Virus record (IMG/VR): IMGVR_UViG_3300033146_005596
Location: 1 to 64,000 of that record
Origin: a virus
DNA length: 64,000 nt
Reading direction: 5' to 3' (one strand)
The notes under the pieces: generated by a model
The model's input: the letters and a program-made list of their open reading frames with translations, nothing else
Database searches by the model: none
What the model was told of the DNA's origin: nothing
Program-made: the position numbers and the translations under genes
Part shown: in pieces, positions 51,206 to 61,367 of the stretch
Layout: every line of letters begins with the position of its first letter
Position numbering within the stretch: position 1 is the first letter of the stretch

Positions 51206-51217
51206 ACTAATTATAAT
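51206..51217 (+). promoter_or_regulatory. late promoter, leaderless (51218 gene)
   Basis: ACTAATTATAAT abutting ATGAGTA, no ribosome site. Confidence 0.6.
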
Positions 51218-51754
51218 ATGAGTAATACAATTAGAAATGATATAACACAATTATTAGATATAGCTTTATCTGCAAAAAACATGTATTCAATAGACTTCAG
51301 CAATGCTTGGAGTTCTAATACAAAGTATTTAGCACAAAATTTTATACTAGGTGGATTCAAATTTAATTTTGAACAAAATAAAATATCTGGTTTACCAATG
51401 TTTAAAGGATTTGATTTTAATAACTCAGTATCGTTTACTTTTGACGAACAAGAATACCACAATATTTTAAAGGACCACCTGGACTGGATTAATTCTTGGT
51501 GGAATTTTAAAGATAGATGCTTTAAAACAAATATTAAAAATAAAATTGAAACAGACCTAAAAGTTAGAATAATTAGAGTTGATTCATCTGGCCAAGAAGT
51601 AAACATAGGCACAATTTCGCTTGAAGGTGTTGTTTATACAGGTGAGACCTCGCTGCTATCTGGTGATTGGAGTAGTTCAAATCCACATCAAAGAAAGTTT
51701 TCTTATTTATATAAAAAGTTGACCATTGAGCTAGAGGAGAGTTCTAATGAATAA
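51218..51754 (+). CDS. tube-like/baseplate protein, 178 aa
   Basis: Resembles the preceding tube protein in size and layout (helical start LLDIALSAKNMYSIDFSNAW, then FKFNFEQNK and VSFTFDEQEY, and closing strands LYKKLTIELEE). It may be a tube-initiator (T4 gp48/gp54 role) rather than the major tube. Leaderless start after a terminator. Confidence 0.6.
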   Translation: MSNTIRNDITQLLDIALSAKNMYSIDFSNAWSSNTKYLAQNFILGGFKFNFEQNKISGLPMFKGFDFNNSVSFTFDEQEYHNILKDHLDWINSWWNFKDRCFKTNIKNKIETDLKVRIIRVDSSGQEVNIGTISLEGVVYTGETSLLSGDWSSSNPHQRKFSYLYKKLTIELEESSNE

Positions 51755-52178
51755 AAGTGTATTACGTGGTAAAAATGAGCTTTTACAAAAAAAGTTTATT
51801 AACAATATATCTTTTGTTGATTTAAACTTTAAATACATCCATGGTGGAGATATTTCTCTATACAAAGGTGATGCTCTAGAAAATGCTGTTTTATTATGGT
51901 TAACCAGTGGTCCATATGATTATTATGATAACCCTGGAAAAGGTGGACCACTAGATAAAATTAGTGTTGGAACTTTGATGAGTCCTGAAAGTATAACTGG
52001 ATTTGAAAATAGGTTTATTGCAGAGTTTGATGAAGTTTTTGGGGATAAGTTTACTTTAGTACAAGTGAGCTTAAAACCTGATTTGAAACATAAAAAGTTT
52101 AAATTGTATATAATTGTTTTTGATATTCTTTCAAAAGCATACAGTGAATTTAATATAAACTTGAGGGAAGATAGTTGA
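51747..52178 (+). CDS. baseplate wedge protein, gp25-like, 143 aa
   Basis: The order GDALENAVLLWLTSGPYDYY...GGPLDKI, then FENRFIAEFDEVFG, then FTLVQVSLKPDLKHKKFKLYIIVFDI fits the gp25/GPW family (N.l..ll.t..GE and terminal strand pair). A classic neighbour of the gp6-like gene, which follows with a TGATG overlap. GAGAG ribosome site in the upstream gene. Confidence 0.6.
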   Translation: MNKSVLRGKNELLQKKFINNISFVDLNFKYIHGGDISLYKGDALENAVLLWLTSGPYDYYDNPGKGGPLDKISVGTLMSPESITGFENRFIAEFDEVFGDKFTLVQVSLKPDLKHKKFKLYIIVFDILSKAYSEFNINLREDS

Positions 52179-55075
52179 TGAAAAAGTTCGATGTAGAGTC
52201 TATTAAAAATAGAATGGTTGGAAAAATACAAGAGAGTATTAAGGATATAAACACAGAGAATGGGTTAGAAGAAATTGGCTTGGTTTATGAAGACTCCTTA
52301 ATACAAGCCCTCTTTTCAGCAAGTGCTGAAGTAGAAAGCGAAGTAGTTAGATATGCAGAATATTTGTTAAAAGAGAAGAAATGGACTAAAGCAACTAACT
52401 TATCATCAATAGTTTCTCAAGCAAAATATATTTCATATAGCCCTCATAGAAAAGCATCAGCCACAGGTACCGTTTATTTTTCAGCAGATGAAAGAATTAA
52501 AACTTTACCTTTATCTATATTAAGTGGTGCTACACCAATGCTAGTAGGCGATATAAATATTGGCGATATTGTAGTAGATGATAAAAGCAATGAGTTTATA
52601 GTTATTGCTACACCTGAGCTATCTAGCAACTCAGCTTATGTATCAGCACAGGTTATGCAAGGTATTAAAAAAACACAGTACTCTGTAGCAAACGGAAAAC
52701 CTAATGAGTATATAGAAATAAATAACGACAGCGTTGAAGATGCTGATAATATAGTATCTGGTGCTTTTTTCAAAGTTTATGTGAATGGAGTAGAGTGGAA
52801 TAAAGTTAATAGCTTATTAGCTTCCAGTACAGCTTATAGTCAAGATTACCAAATAATCAACTCAGATGATTTTTCTAAAATATTTGTAGCTTTTGGTAAT
52901 GGCAAAGCAGGACAAAAACTAGCAGAAAACGACAGTGTTAAGATAGAATATATAGAAACAACAGGACTGGATGGTAATGTTTTTACAAATGACAAGGTAA
53001 CTGTTATCAAAAGTTTAATTACTAACCTTGGAACAAAAAAAGTTTATTGTTCTAATAAGTCAAGAATTGCTGGTGGAAAAGACTATGATAGTATTGATAG
53101 GATTAAAGAATTAGCACCAATTGAGTATTTAAAGTTTTATACTATTGGAAATGTTGAGTCTTATCATGAGAATATTTTAAGGTTACAACCAGATATTTCA
53201 AAATTAAAGATTTTTGGTGGCTCCAAGGAGTCTCAGGGAATTACACAAAAACTGATATATATGACAGCTTTATCCAGTGCTAGCACCGACATGTACCAAG
53301 ATAACATTAATAGTGGTAACCATATTTTAGAAAGTTTATCAGCTAAACTGGCTGATTTAAAAAATCCGTCAGATATTCTTGAGTTTTATCCTATTACTTT
53401 TATTCCTATACGAATAGGTGCATCTGTATTTATAAACGAACCACGGGATAGTACTGATAAAATACAAAAGGATTTAGAAAGAGCTCTTTTTATAAAGTAT
53501 AATAAGCATGCTAGAAACTTTCAGGAAAACTTTTACTATTCAGACCTAATTGCTTTACTGCATGAAAATGATAATGTGGACTATGTTAAGGTCCAGATGA
53601 GTACTGTTGAAAGTATGACAAATAATAATTTCAATATTTTTGATTACTACAAAATTTCTGAATACCACAAAAATGATGACCTTTCAAAGAATATCTATTT
53701 TTTAGACAAAGCAGTACAATTTGATTTTAAGTTTAACAACATTTTTAGAGAATCTGAGTTTCCGGGCTTTACTGAAAAGGTAAATGAAACCGGAGATTTT
53801 TTGTTAACTGTGTCAATAATAGCTAAAGACCAAGCCTTAGCTAATAAATCAAGAACTCTATTTTACGACCCAACTTTTACAGAGGACTCACTATTTGTAT
53901 ATGGGTACCATAAAGAGTGGGGTGTCTTCTTGGGTGGTACCACCTACATAAATATTTTATTTGCTACTTGGACTGGTAACGGAACTGATGAAGCATATGT
54001 TATAACACTAGAAGACCCCGCTTCAACGGTAACTCTAACCTATGATGCAACCCCAGGTTCAGATTGGCAAGTATTTAATAGCATGGTTAACCCAGATGCA
54101 GCCCTAGCTATATCTGTAGCTCTTCCTAATAAGTATATAGAAAATATAGAAATGTCAGATGTAGCTAGTATTTCCTATGAGGGCTTTGAACAGTCAGAAG
54201 TACTTTTAGCTGGAGAGCTAGAACCCCGACAAGCCTACTTGATGACAGAAATAAACTCTGTATCAGGAGATGTACGGTATAACTACTGCTATACTATGCT
54301 AAATATAGACATAACTACATATTCAGACTTTTGGGCATCATACTTTAAAGTAGAAGATATTCTAATAAACTCAGAGCTGGAAATCCCTGCAAAAACTACT
54401 ATAATAGATATAAAGCTAAAAGATAACACAGTAATCACAATAAATAAACCCTATGAAATAGCTAGCTTTATTAAGGTTTGGAATGCTAGAAAAATAAAAC
54501 AATTTCCAAAGATAAACTTTAATGTAACAAACTCAACTTGGAATAGTAGAATATTACAATCCTCTGTAGCACCTTTTCAAATAGAAAGATATAAAAAAGA
54601 TTCTAATGGTGTTTATATAAAAAAATCTCCAGTAATAACAGAGTCTGGCTCTGGAGTCAAGCTCTCTTATGAGGAAAGATTTGATAAGTTGTATGACTAT
54701 CCTATTAAAAATTCAAAAGAACATGTTTATTCAGGTAATAGCCCACTTGACAGCTTAGGTGATAGCTTCGATTCTAAAGAGCTAGTAGATGGAATTAAAT
54801 TAAAGTTTAATAATGACTATAGCTCGAATGATGATACTCTGTTTAGTGGTACACTGGATTTACCAGTTGCTTCTTTTTTAGCAGACGACCAAAGTACTTG
54901 GCCTGCAACGGAAGATGGTTTGAAAACACATTTCTTAGAGTTATATCATGTTGATATTTCTGCTATACCTAAGAATAAAAATATAATTGGAATCAATCCT
55001 TATACTTTGATTCATTCTGATTATTCAAATAATGATAGTGAGAGCTTAATTAAAGTGGACGTGATGTATGAGTAA
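52178..55075 (+). CDS. baseplate wedge protein (gp6/gpJ-like), 965 aa
   Basis: Position after the gp25-like gene and an N-terminal helical domain (SIKNRMVGKIQES..., ALFSASAEVESEVVRYAEYLL) followed by the HRKASATGTVYFSADE strand region are typical of the gp6/J wedge family. The C-terminal two thirds is beta-rich and unassigned, longer than T4 gp6 (660). The ATG at 52178 is preferred to the TTG at 52175 because it forms the TGATG junction after GAGGGAAG. Confidence 0.7.
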   Translation: MKKFDVESIKNRMVGKIQESIKDINTENGLEEIGLVYEDSLIQALFSASAEVESEVVRYAEYLLKEKKWTKATNLSSIVSQAKYISYSPHRKASATGTVYFSADERIKTLPLSILSGATPMLVGDINIGDIVVDDKSNEFIVIATPELSSNSAYVSAQVMQGIKKTQYSVANGKPNEYIEINNDSVEDADNIVSGAFFKVYVNGVEWNKVNSLLASSTAYSQDYQIINSDDFSKIFVAFGNGKAGQKLAENDSVKIEYIETTGLDGNVFTNDKVTVIKSLITNLGTKKVYCSNKSRIAGGKDYDSIDRIKELAPIEYLKFYTIGNVESYHENILRLQPDISKLKIFGGSKESQGITQKLIYMTALSSASTDMYQDNINSGNHILESLSAKLADLKNPSDILEFYPITFIPIRIGASVFINEPRDSTDKIQKDLERALFIKYNKHARNFQENFYYSDLIALLHENDNVDYVKVQMSTVESMTNNNFNIFDYYKISEYHKNDDLSKNIYFLDKAVQFDFKFNNIFRESEFPGFTEKVNETGDFLLTVSIIAKDQALANKSRTLFYDPTFTEDSLFVYGYHKEWGVFLGGTTYINILFATWTGNGTDEAYVITLEDPASTVTLTYDATPGSDWQVFNSMVNPDAALAISVALPNKYIENIEMSDVASISYEGFEQSEVLLAGELEPRQAYLMTEINSVSGDVRYNYCYTMLNIDITTYSDFWASYFKVEDILINSELEIPAKTTIIDIKLKDNTVITINKPYEIASFIKVWNARKIKQFPKINFNVTNSTWNSRILQSSVAPFQIERYKKDSNGVYIKKSPVITESGSGVKLSYEERFDKLYDYPIKNSKEHVYSGNSPLDSLGDSFDSKELVDGIKLKFNNDYSSNDDTLFSGTLDLPVASFLADDQSTWPATEDGLKTHFLELYHVDISAIPKNKNIIGINPYTLIHSDYSNNDSESLIKVDVMYE

Positions 55076-58010
55076 AATTTTAGTTTTTAACAATGGTCTG
55101 AACTATCCTGTTGAAACAGACCCTAACTATTTACAGTTATTACAGGAAAATGGTACTAATATCTCATCAGAATTAGCTATTAAATTAGATTTCACTAATT
55201 ATAACTTTATACCTGACGACTCGAAAAAGCTAGTTGTTCAGTTATCGAGCATTAAAGAAAAAACGCCATTTTATAATGAGTTTGTTGACATCGACTTTTC
55301 AGAATTGGTTTTTTATGGTAACCAGGGGGAAGGACATATCAGTATAGCTATTAGCAGCTTACTAGATTTCAACTCAGACTATGCTATAGAAGGGACTTAT
55401 CATTATATTCTATCACCTGCGCCTGGAGCTCCTTTTGAAGAGGTCCCAGGGCTATCCACTATGCCCTTTAGGCTTGAGTTTCGTACAGACACAGAATTGA
55501 CTGAAAAGGACATAAAGAGAGATAAGGACATAAAGACAATAGACTATTACAACTGTTTACATAGTGGTGTAACTAGTAATGTTTGGGAGAACTACTTTAA
55601 TGGTTTGCTTGTTCCAGAACAGAAAAAAGTAATGTATGAAGTAATATACGCACATTTAAACGAAGTTCTTCCTAGCTCAGTTAAATATTTCCAAACAAAA
55701 ATACTAGATGAATATAGTAATTATGATACAGAAAGAGCTATAAAGCAAATAAATGAGCCATACCCTTTAATTAGCCCAGCAGGGTATGAAGATGAAATAG
55801 ATAATTTTGGGGCACTTTTAAACTATAAGCAAGATAGAATTTTTGTTGAAGACTGGAAGTCATTTAGCTTGGGTGATTTCAACTATGATGCTAATGGAGT
55901 TATAATAAAAGATAGTAAATACGAGTCTTTAATAACAGAAAAGCTTAAATGGCTTATCAGTGATATTAAGTCTATTGCTTTTAGGCGTAAGTACGCTTCA
56001 TCTTATCTAGGCTTTAAAATGATATTTGGAGCTTATGCTAATCATGGCTTAGTAGGAGTATCTGGCTTTTTTAATGTTACCAATCCTAATTTACTAAACT
56101 ATAAAAAGACTTATAGATTCTTAGAGGATAATGGGGAAGCTAACTATTTAGAAGGAATTAAAAATGATGTTGATGCTAGGGAGCCTTTTTTTGTAGAAGG
56201 AACTAAAGATTTTTCACTTATTAGAAAGTTTTACCAAGCATATGATGAAGGTAATGTTTATGACACAACTGTTAGATATGATGAAGAATTCCCAGTGATA
56301 AGAACAAATAATTTATTACTGGAGCACACCATTTCCAGTGTTTTGAAGCACAAAAATACCTTGGCCAAATGGAATATATCTCCTTATTATTTTGATAGCT
56401 ATTCAACAGCCTCTGGTAGTGAAGACCCTTTTCATGAAACACCTTACTGCTTATCTGACCTGCCCATCTTGAGCTATGTAAAAAAATCAGCTGATAATGC
56501 AAAAAGAGTTTTAGATAAAATAAAAATTGGAAATCAGTTAAGTGTAGTGACTGATGATTCTGGTTATTATACACAGTCAGATAGCTTATATACAATGGAC
56601 AGTTTAAAGCTAAGGTTTACAATTATAAAATCCAACTTTGATGAGAACAAAAAAGTAAATTTTATTAAACTAGGTACTGGGGGAAAAGCTAAGCAACATT
56701 TATTTATTAAGAAATCTGATATAAAACTACAACAAAATATATATGGAGACCCTAATACTATTTATAACAACACTATCTACTCAAGTGAAGCTCTCAACTC
56801 TGCTAGTTACTTAAGTGACGAAATGGCTTTAATCCAAATAGAGGGAGCTAATTTAGAAAAGCCTCTGTTTGAGCAGTGGGTTGATAAAAAAGAAGTTGGT
56901 ATGATAGGGGTAAGCGGAGCTGTTCTAGATGTAAGCACTATTGTTGACTGTAAAACTTTTGAAGATGAAACACTCAATTCTGACTTAAACCTCAAGATGA
57001 TAGGTAATGAAAGTAGTGATGCATATTCAGAGTTAGATGCTCTAGCTACATACACTGAGATAAAGGAAGATTTGCTTTCAACTGCTTTTCTAGGTAGAGA
57101 TGAAACTGATAAGGTTGCTAAAATTGAAAAAATAACCAATACTTTGAGTCTCCCGTCTACCGTTATTACTGATTTATCCGAAACTTTTGAAATAAAAGTT
57201 TATCCACAGATAACAGATGGCTCGGAGCTTATTAGTTTTATTGACTATAACAAAAGGACCAAAATAGAAAAAATTGAGCTTAGATATAAAGACTTAGTAA
57301 CTTTTAAAAAGGAGTTTTATATTATTTTTTCAGATGATACACCTGATGAAAAAATAAACTTTGGAAGTACAGGTTATAATGAAAACACATTTTATGATGA
57401 TTTTTATATTGATGGAGACTACAAAAACCCTTTTGAAATGATAGTTGAAATAGGATATAATAGTGAGTTTAACCTAGTAATAGCATACTCAATGTGGAGT
57501 AAAGTTATTACTGCTGTTGGTCCAGAATACCGCCTGATACAAGTAGAAAAGCCTTTTATGAAAATATTTCCTGGTTTTGAGCTTGTTAATTATAGCATCA
57601 CAGATAACAGAAAGCTAGGTATAGCAAGAACAAGGATTGTACATAATGATTCAGGAAAACTCTCTTTTATAACTCTTCCTAATGGAAAACTAGACGAAGT
57701 AATAAGCCTGTATGGTATGAACTACGAAATCCAAAACTATGATACAGACGACCATATAATGCTAAGTGATAATATTATAGGAACTAGCAGTGTTTTATCA
57801 GCACTTGATTTTTCATATTATACCAACACCACTAAAAATAGGTTTGAAAAGGATTCTGATAATTCAGCTGTTGTAGGTATAACTGAAATGGGTGTGTTTA
57901 ATACTGAGAACAAGATGATAGCTTATGCTACATTTCCACCAGTTATATATAACTCTTTTTATAACCACTTATCTCTTAATATAATTATTGCAGCTACTTC
58001 TGAAATCTAA
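55068..58010 (+). CDS. large baseplate protein, 980 aa
   Basis: Not recognised by motif. Overlaps the wedge gene by eight bases. Beta-rich, aromatic and acidic, with helical segments around 230-330. By order (gp25 - gp6 - next) it may take the place of T4 gp7, but the sequence gives no proof. No repeats seen. Confidence 0.6.
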   Translation: MSKILVFNNGLNYPVETDPNYLQLLQENGTNISSELAIKLDFTNYNFIPDDSKKLVVQLSSIKEKTPFYNEFVDIDFSELVFYGNQGEGHISIAISSLLDFNSDYAIEGTYHYILSPAPGAPFEEVPGLSTMPFRLEFRTDTELTEKDIKRDKDIKTIDYYNCLHSGVTSNVWENYFNGLLVPEQKKVMYEVIYAHLNEVLPSSVKYFQTKILDEYSNYDTERAIKQINEPYPLISPAGYEDEIDNFGALLNYKQDRIFVEDWKSFSLGDFNYDANGVIIKDSKYESLITEKLKWLISDIKSIAFRRKYASSYLGFKMIFGAYANHGLVGVSGFFNVTNPNLLNYKKTYRFLEDNGEANYLEGIKNDVDAREPFFVEGTKDFSLIRKFYQAYDEGNVYDTTVRYDEEFPVIRTNNLLLEHTISSVLKHKNTLAKWNISPYYFDSYSTASGSEDPFHETPYCLSDLPILSYVKKSADNAKRVLDKIKIGNQLSVVTDDSGYYTQSDSLYTMDSLKLRFTIIKSNFDENKKVNFIKLGTGGKAKQHLFIKKSDIKLQQNIYGDPNTIYNNTIYSSEALNSASYLSDEMALIQIEGANLEKPLFEQWVDKKEVGMIGVSGAVLDVSTIVDCKTFEDETLNSDLNLKMIGNESSDAYSELDALATYTEIKEDLLSTAFLGRDETDKVAKIEKITNTLSLPSTVITDLSETFEIKVYPQITDGSELISFIDYNKRTKIEKIELRYKDLVTFKKEFYIIFSDDTPDEKINFGSTGYNENTFYDDFYIDGDYKNPFEMIVEIGYNSEFNLVIAYSMWSKVITAVGPEYRLIQVEKPFMKIFPGFELVNYSITDNRKLGIARTRIVHNDSGKLSFITLPNGKLDEVISLYGMNYEIQNYDTDDHIMLSDNIIGTSSVLSALDFSYYTNTTKNRFEKDSDNSAVVGITEMGVFNTENKMIAYATFPPVIYNSFYNHLSLNIIIAATSEI

Positions 58011-58011
58011 A

Positions 58012-58035
58012 CTTATTATATAACTAGATAATAAG
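58012..58035 (+). promoter_or_regulatory. late promoter with ribosome-site-pairing hairpin (58046 gene)
   Basis: CTTATTAT pairs perfectly with ATAATAAG, which begins the AATAAGGA ribosome site; loop of eight bases. The left arm is the late element ACTTATTATATA. Confidence 0.6.
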
Positions 58036-58045
58036 GAAAAATAGA

Positions 58046-59053
58046 ATGTTAAGAATAAGTACCAAGTTTAATGCAAGCTTGATTTCTCTTAATGAGAACA
58101 TAGCATTTGAGGGTTTGTACAACCAACAAAATATAATACTAAAATCAGAGTTGAGTGTATCAGGCTCTTCTTTTGTAATTACAGATTTATCAGCAATAGT
58201 ATTTTGCTTGGACACTACAAGTACATTGCGTGTACCAATAAAGCTAGATATTTCAAATGAAACCACGCCTATACCCCCATGTCCCACAGGTCTAGGCTTT
58301 TTATATCTAAAAGTAAAGTATGACTCAGTCTCAAGTAATAACTTCAATTTAGCATCAGCATTAAAATATAAAACGTATAGTGCTGTATTTAATCAAGATG
58401 GCACCAAGGTACTTAACAATAATGAATTATTATTAGCACCAATATATTTTGATGGAGCTAGTCTATACAACTTAAATATAAACTATGGGACACCAAACTT
58501 TGGTACGTATAACAAGTTAGTTAGCTCTAAGAACTCCATAGCTCTTGGGCTTTCAAAAACTAATAAGTTTGCTTTTTTAGTAAATAATAAACCAATATTA
58601 GTAAATGAAAGATACTTTAATATAGTCTATACCAATGTGCAGAAGGTTATAAATGAAGGTACCCCTGAAACATCTGACACAAATTATTATACTGAAATAA
58701 TAACTACAATTACTGCACCAACAGGGATTGAAGAAATAGATATGGGAGAAACTGGAGGTATTACTAAAATTTTAAATGTTTTGTATTTCTCTCCAAGTCC
58801 TGTGGGTGAAGAGAAAACTTTAAAATTATATAACAAAGCATATAAGATAACTAACTGTCTCAGCGCTACAAATATAAAAACTATTTTTGAAAAAGTTAGT
58901 TTACCCCTAGATAAAGGTGGAGTACTACTTGCTGGAGTTATAAGTGAAAATTTGAATAGTTTTAATGAAATTAGAGACTATCTTGATTTAACAGGTATTG
59001 AGAAGCATGGTGAGAACCGTGTTGTAAACTCACTAGTACTAGAAGTAGAATAG
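58046..59053 (+). CDS. tail/baseplate protein, 335 aa
   Basis: Not recognised. Beta-rich with a Pro-rich turn (NETTPIPPCPTGLGFLYLKV). Strand-turn repeats suggest an adaptor that attaches fibres. It lies between the large baseplate protein and two fibre-like genes. Confidence 0.6.
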   Translation: MLRISTKFNASLISLNENIAFEGLYNQQNIILKSELSVSGSSFVITDLSAIVFCLDTTSTLRVPIKLDISNETTPIPPCPTGLGFLYLKVKYDSVSSNNFNLASALKYKTYSAVFNQDGTKVLNNNELLLAPIYFDGASLYNLNINYGTPNFGTYNKLVSSKNSIALGLSKTNKFAFLVNNKPILVNERYFNIVYTNVQKVINEGTPETSDTNYYTEIITTITAPTGIEEIDMGETGGITKILNVLYFSPSPVGEEKTLKLYNKAYKITNCLSATNIKTIFEKVSLPLDKGGVLLAGVISENLNSFNEIRDYLDLTGIEKHGENRVVNSLVLEVE

Positions 59054-59067
59054 GAGAATAGAATATA

Positions 59068-61332
59068 ATGGCACAAGATAACAGACAATTCAGAACAGGT
59101 TACAACTATTGCTTTGGTGAGTCCAACACAGGCAGTAGTACTACTTACTCAAGTATAGATATGAGAGCGCCCCAGCAAAGTACTTTTTGGAAGAAATCTT
59201 TTAAAAAAGATGGCTATGTTTTTGATGAGTGGTTAACAACAAATAGCAATGACAAAGAAACAGTACTTATTGATTTAAACCAGCCAGAAATGATTACTTC
59301 GTTTAGAGACACTGGAAGCTTTTTACATAGGGACTTAATTTTCATAAATAGTGATGTAGCTAATAGAATGGTTAAGCTCACAAGTGTTGAGTTTGATTCT
59401 GGGACTAACACAATTATAAAACATGCTGAACAGGAGATTGAGTTTTCTCCAGATAGTAGTGTTCCAAGCTCTGCTACAAAAATAATTATTTTTAATAAAG
59501 AAGTGAATACTAGTAATTTAATCTCAGAGGGAAGTGCTTATAAAAACATGTATATACCCGATGACATATATGATGCTTTGAAAACATCTTATGGGTATTT
59601 ACTTGTTGAGTTCTGTTCGGTAGGAGATTTTGTAAGAAAAGAAACATTTGAACAAGATTTAGATGTTACAGCAAAAGTAGTATTTAATGAGGTAAGAGCA
59701 AATACTAAAAGTAGCACGCCTATAGAAGAGATTGAAAATAAACTTAAACTTGCAGATAATGAAGTAACTAATCGAGGTATACCAAACTCTGAGGCTTGGT
59801 TACCTGCTATTAAACATGTTAAAAGCTTGGTTCTAGAAAAACTATATAAAGTAAATGGTACTAGTTATTACAATCTTCCAAAAAATACTTTTGATAACGA
59901 ACTGGGTTATAGCTTTAATACAATAGACCCAAACTATTCAACTGAATCTCCAGGCTTAGCTTTATACTCCAAAATAAAACCTGATTCAGTTATAGGTAGT
60001 ACTTTCGACTCTTTTAATGGTATTATTCAGTACAATTCTAAGCAAAATACTTTGGAGTTTGGACAAGCATTCGAGTTCTATACCGATAACCACAGTAATA
60101 ACCTATTAGGTAATTTACCTTTTGTACCAAAAATTAAAGGTAGTTATACTGATATTTTACCTGGTGGAATCCCTTATTTTATTCAAGAGATTACAAGTGG
60201 AGGTGTATCTCAAGCCCAGTATGAAAGAACCAGAGAGACTTTAAAATATTCTAATATATTTAGAGTAGTTGAAAACGGGGCTGGTACAGAAATAGAAAAG
60301 TTAATACTTCCTAGCCTTTTAAGCGTAACAGACTCTCATACTGCCCCTACTTATTCAAGTAGCCTTGGTAATGGCTTGCTAAAGTTACTAACAGATAGTG
60401 CTACTGCTATTTCATACATGGAATGTATGGATTCTTACTCTGGAGGTTTATTTACCAAAGGCTCTAAAACAACTCTTTTTAGTAGCACAACCTCAGTAGA
60501 TGAGAATAATATTACATTTAATCAGACTATTTTATCAATGGACGATTCAAATAACACATTAGAAATAGGAAGGAAATTTAAAAATGCAGATTTATCAGCT
60601 TTTGTATCTAACTCTATTACTAGAATCTTTGGTAAAACAATCGAACTTGAATCTCAGTTTTTAACAGTTCTAGGTGATTTTAGCTTAAACCCTAGTATGG
60701 GTTATACAGCTCATATTCCTAAGTACCATAAAGTATTAGGAACTCCAGCTGATTATTCTGGTGTGTTTAAAACATTTAGTAAGATTCAGTCACCAACAAT
60801 TGACTATATTCATAATGAGATAGAGAGTATAATCTTAGGTGGAAGGACTTTGGATGATGGTACAACTATAATTCCAGGGGTAAAAAGTACCGCCCCAGCT
60901 TCGTTTAACAGCACTATAAATACTATTTCTGCTTTAACTTACTGGGCTTTACCCACAGCCTTTGCCTTATCTGATTATAATACTGAAGTTCCTAACCCTT
61001 GGCCTGCTATACCAGACAACAAGAAAGTTAGGTCTCTGGTAGATATTACAGATAGCCTCCTTAGAGTGTATTATGATGTTAAGACATTAACTAAGTTTGT
61101 GGAGCTGGAAAAGGCATACAACAGCTTAGGCTCTTGGCAAATTACTAAGAAAACAGATTTAAAAGTAAGTACTAACAATACAGAAGATAAAGTTTTGGAC
61201 TTGTACAAGGCAGACGAGCCATTGAGTAGTATCCAGAGTTTAACAACAGCAGAGTATGGTGCTCAATCTGTAGTTACAGGTGATGGAAAGATAGTACATG
61301 CCTCAAACATGATGATTCTAGCAATAGAATAA
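59068..61332 (+). CDS. putative tail fibre/baseplate protein, 754 aa
   Basis: Not assigned. Starts MAQDNRQFRTGYNYCFGESN; long, Ser/Thr/Asn-rich, with helical segment at ~210-270 (EIENKLKLADNEVTNRG). The C-terminus contains NMMILAIE. Composition and neighbours suggest a fibre-network or fibre-attachment protein. GGAG ribosome site 15 bases downstream of the previous stop. Confidence 0.6.
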   Translation: MAQDNRQFRTGYNYCFGESNTGSSTTYSSIDMRAPQQSTFWKKSFKKDGYVFDEWLTTNSNDKETVLIDLNQPEMITSFRDTGSFLHRDLIFINSDVANRMVKLTSVEFDSGTNTIIKHAEQEIEFSPDSSVPSSATKIIIFNKEVNTSNLISEGSAYKNMYIPDDIYDALKTSYGYLLVEFCSVGDFVRKETFEQDLDVTAKVVFNEVRANTKSSTPIEEIENKLKLADNEVTNRGIPNSEAWLPAIKHVKSLVLEKLYKVNGTSYYNLPKNTFDNELGYSFNTIDPNYSTESPGLALYSKIKPDSVIGSTFDSFNGIIQYNSKQNTLEFGQAFEFYTDNHSNNLLGNLPFVPKIKGSYTDILPGGIPYFIQEITSGGVSQAQYERTRETLKYSNIFRVVENGAGTEIEKLILPSLLSVTDSHTAPTYSSSLGNGLLKLLTDSATAISYMECMDSYSGGLFTKGSKTTLFSSTTSVDENNITFNQTILSMDDSNNTLEIGRKFKNADLSAFVSNSITRIFGKTIELESQFLTVLGDFSLNPSMGYTAHIPKYHKVLGTPADYSGVFKTFSKIQSPTIDYIHNEIESIILGGRTLDDGTTIIPGVKSTAPASFNSTINTISALTYWALPTAFALSDYNTEVPNPWPAIPDNKKVRSLVDITDSLLRVYYDVKTLTKFVELEKAYNSLGSWQITKKTDLKVSTNNTEDKVLDLYKADEPLSSIQSLTTAEYGAQSVVTGDGKIVHASNMMILAIE

Positions 61333-61338
61333 AAAACG

Positions 61339-61350
61339 ACTTATTAGATA
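61339..61350 (+). promoter_or_regulatory. late promoter (fibre)
   Basis: ACTTATTAGATA immediately followed by AAGGAGAT and the ATG 18 nt later. Confidence 0.45.
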
Positions 61351-61367
61351 AAGGAGATAAACTTATA

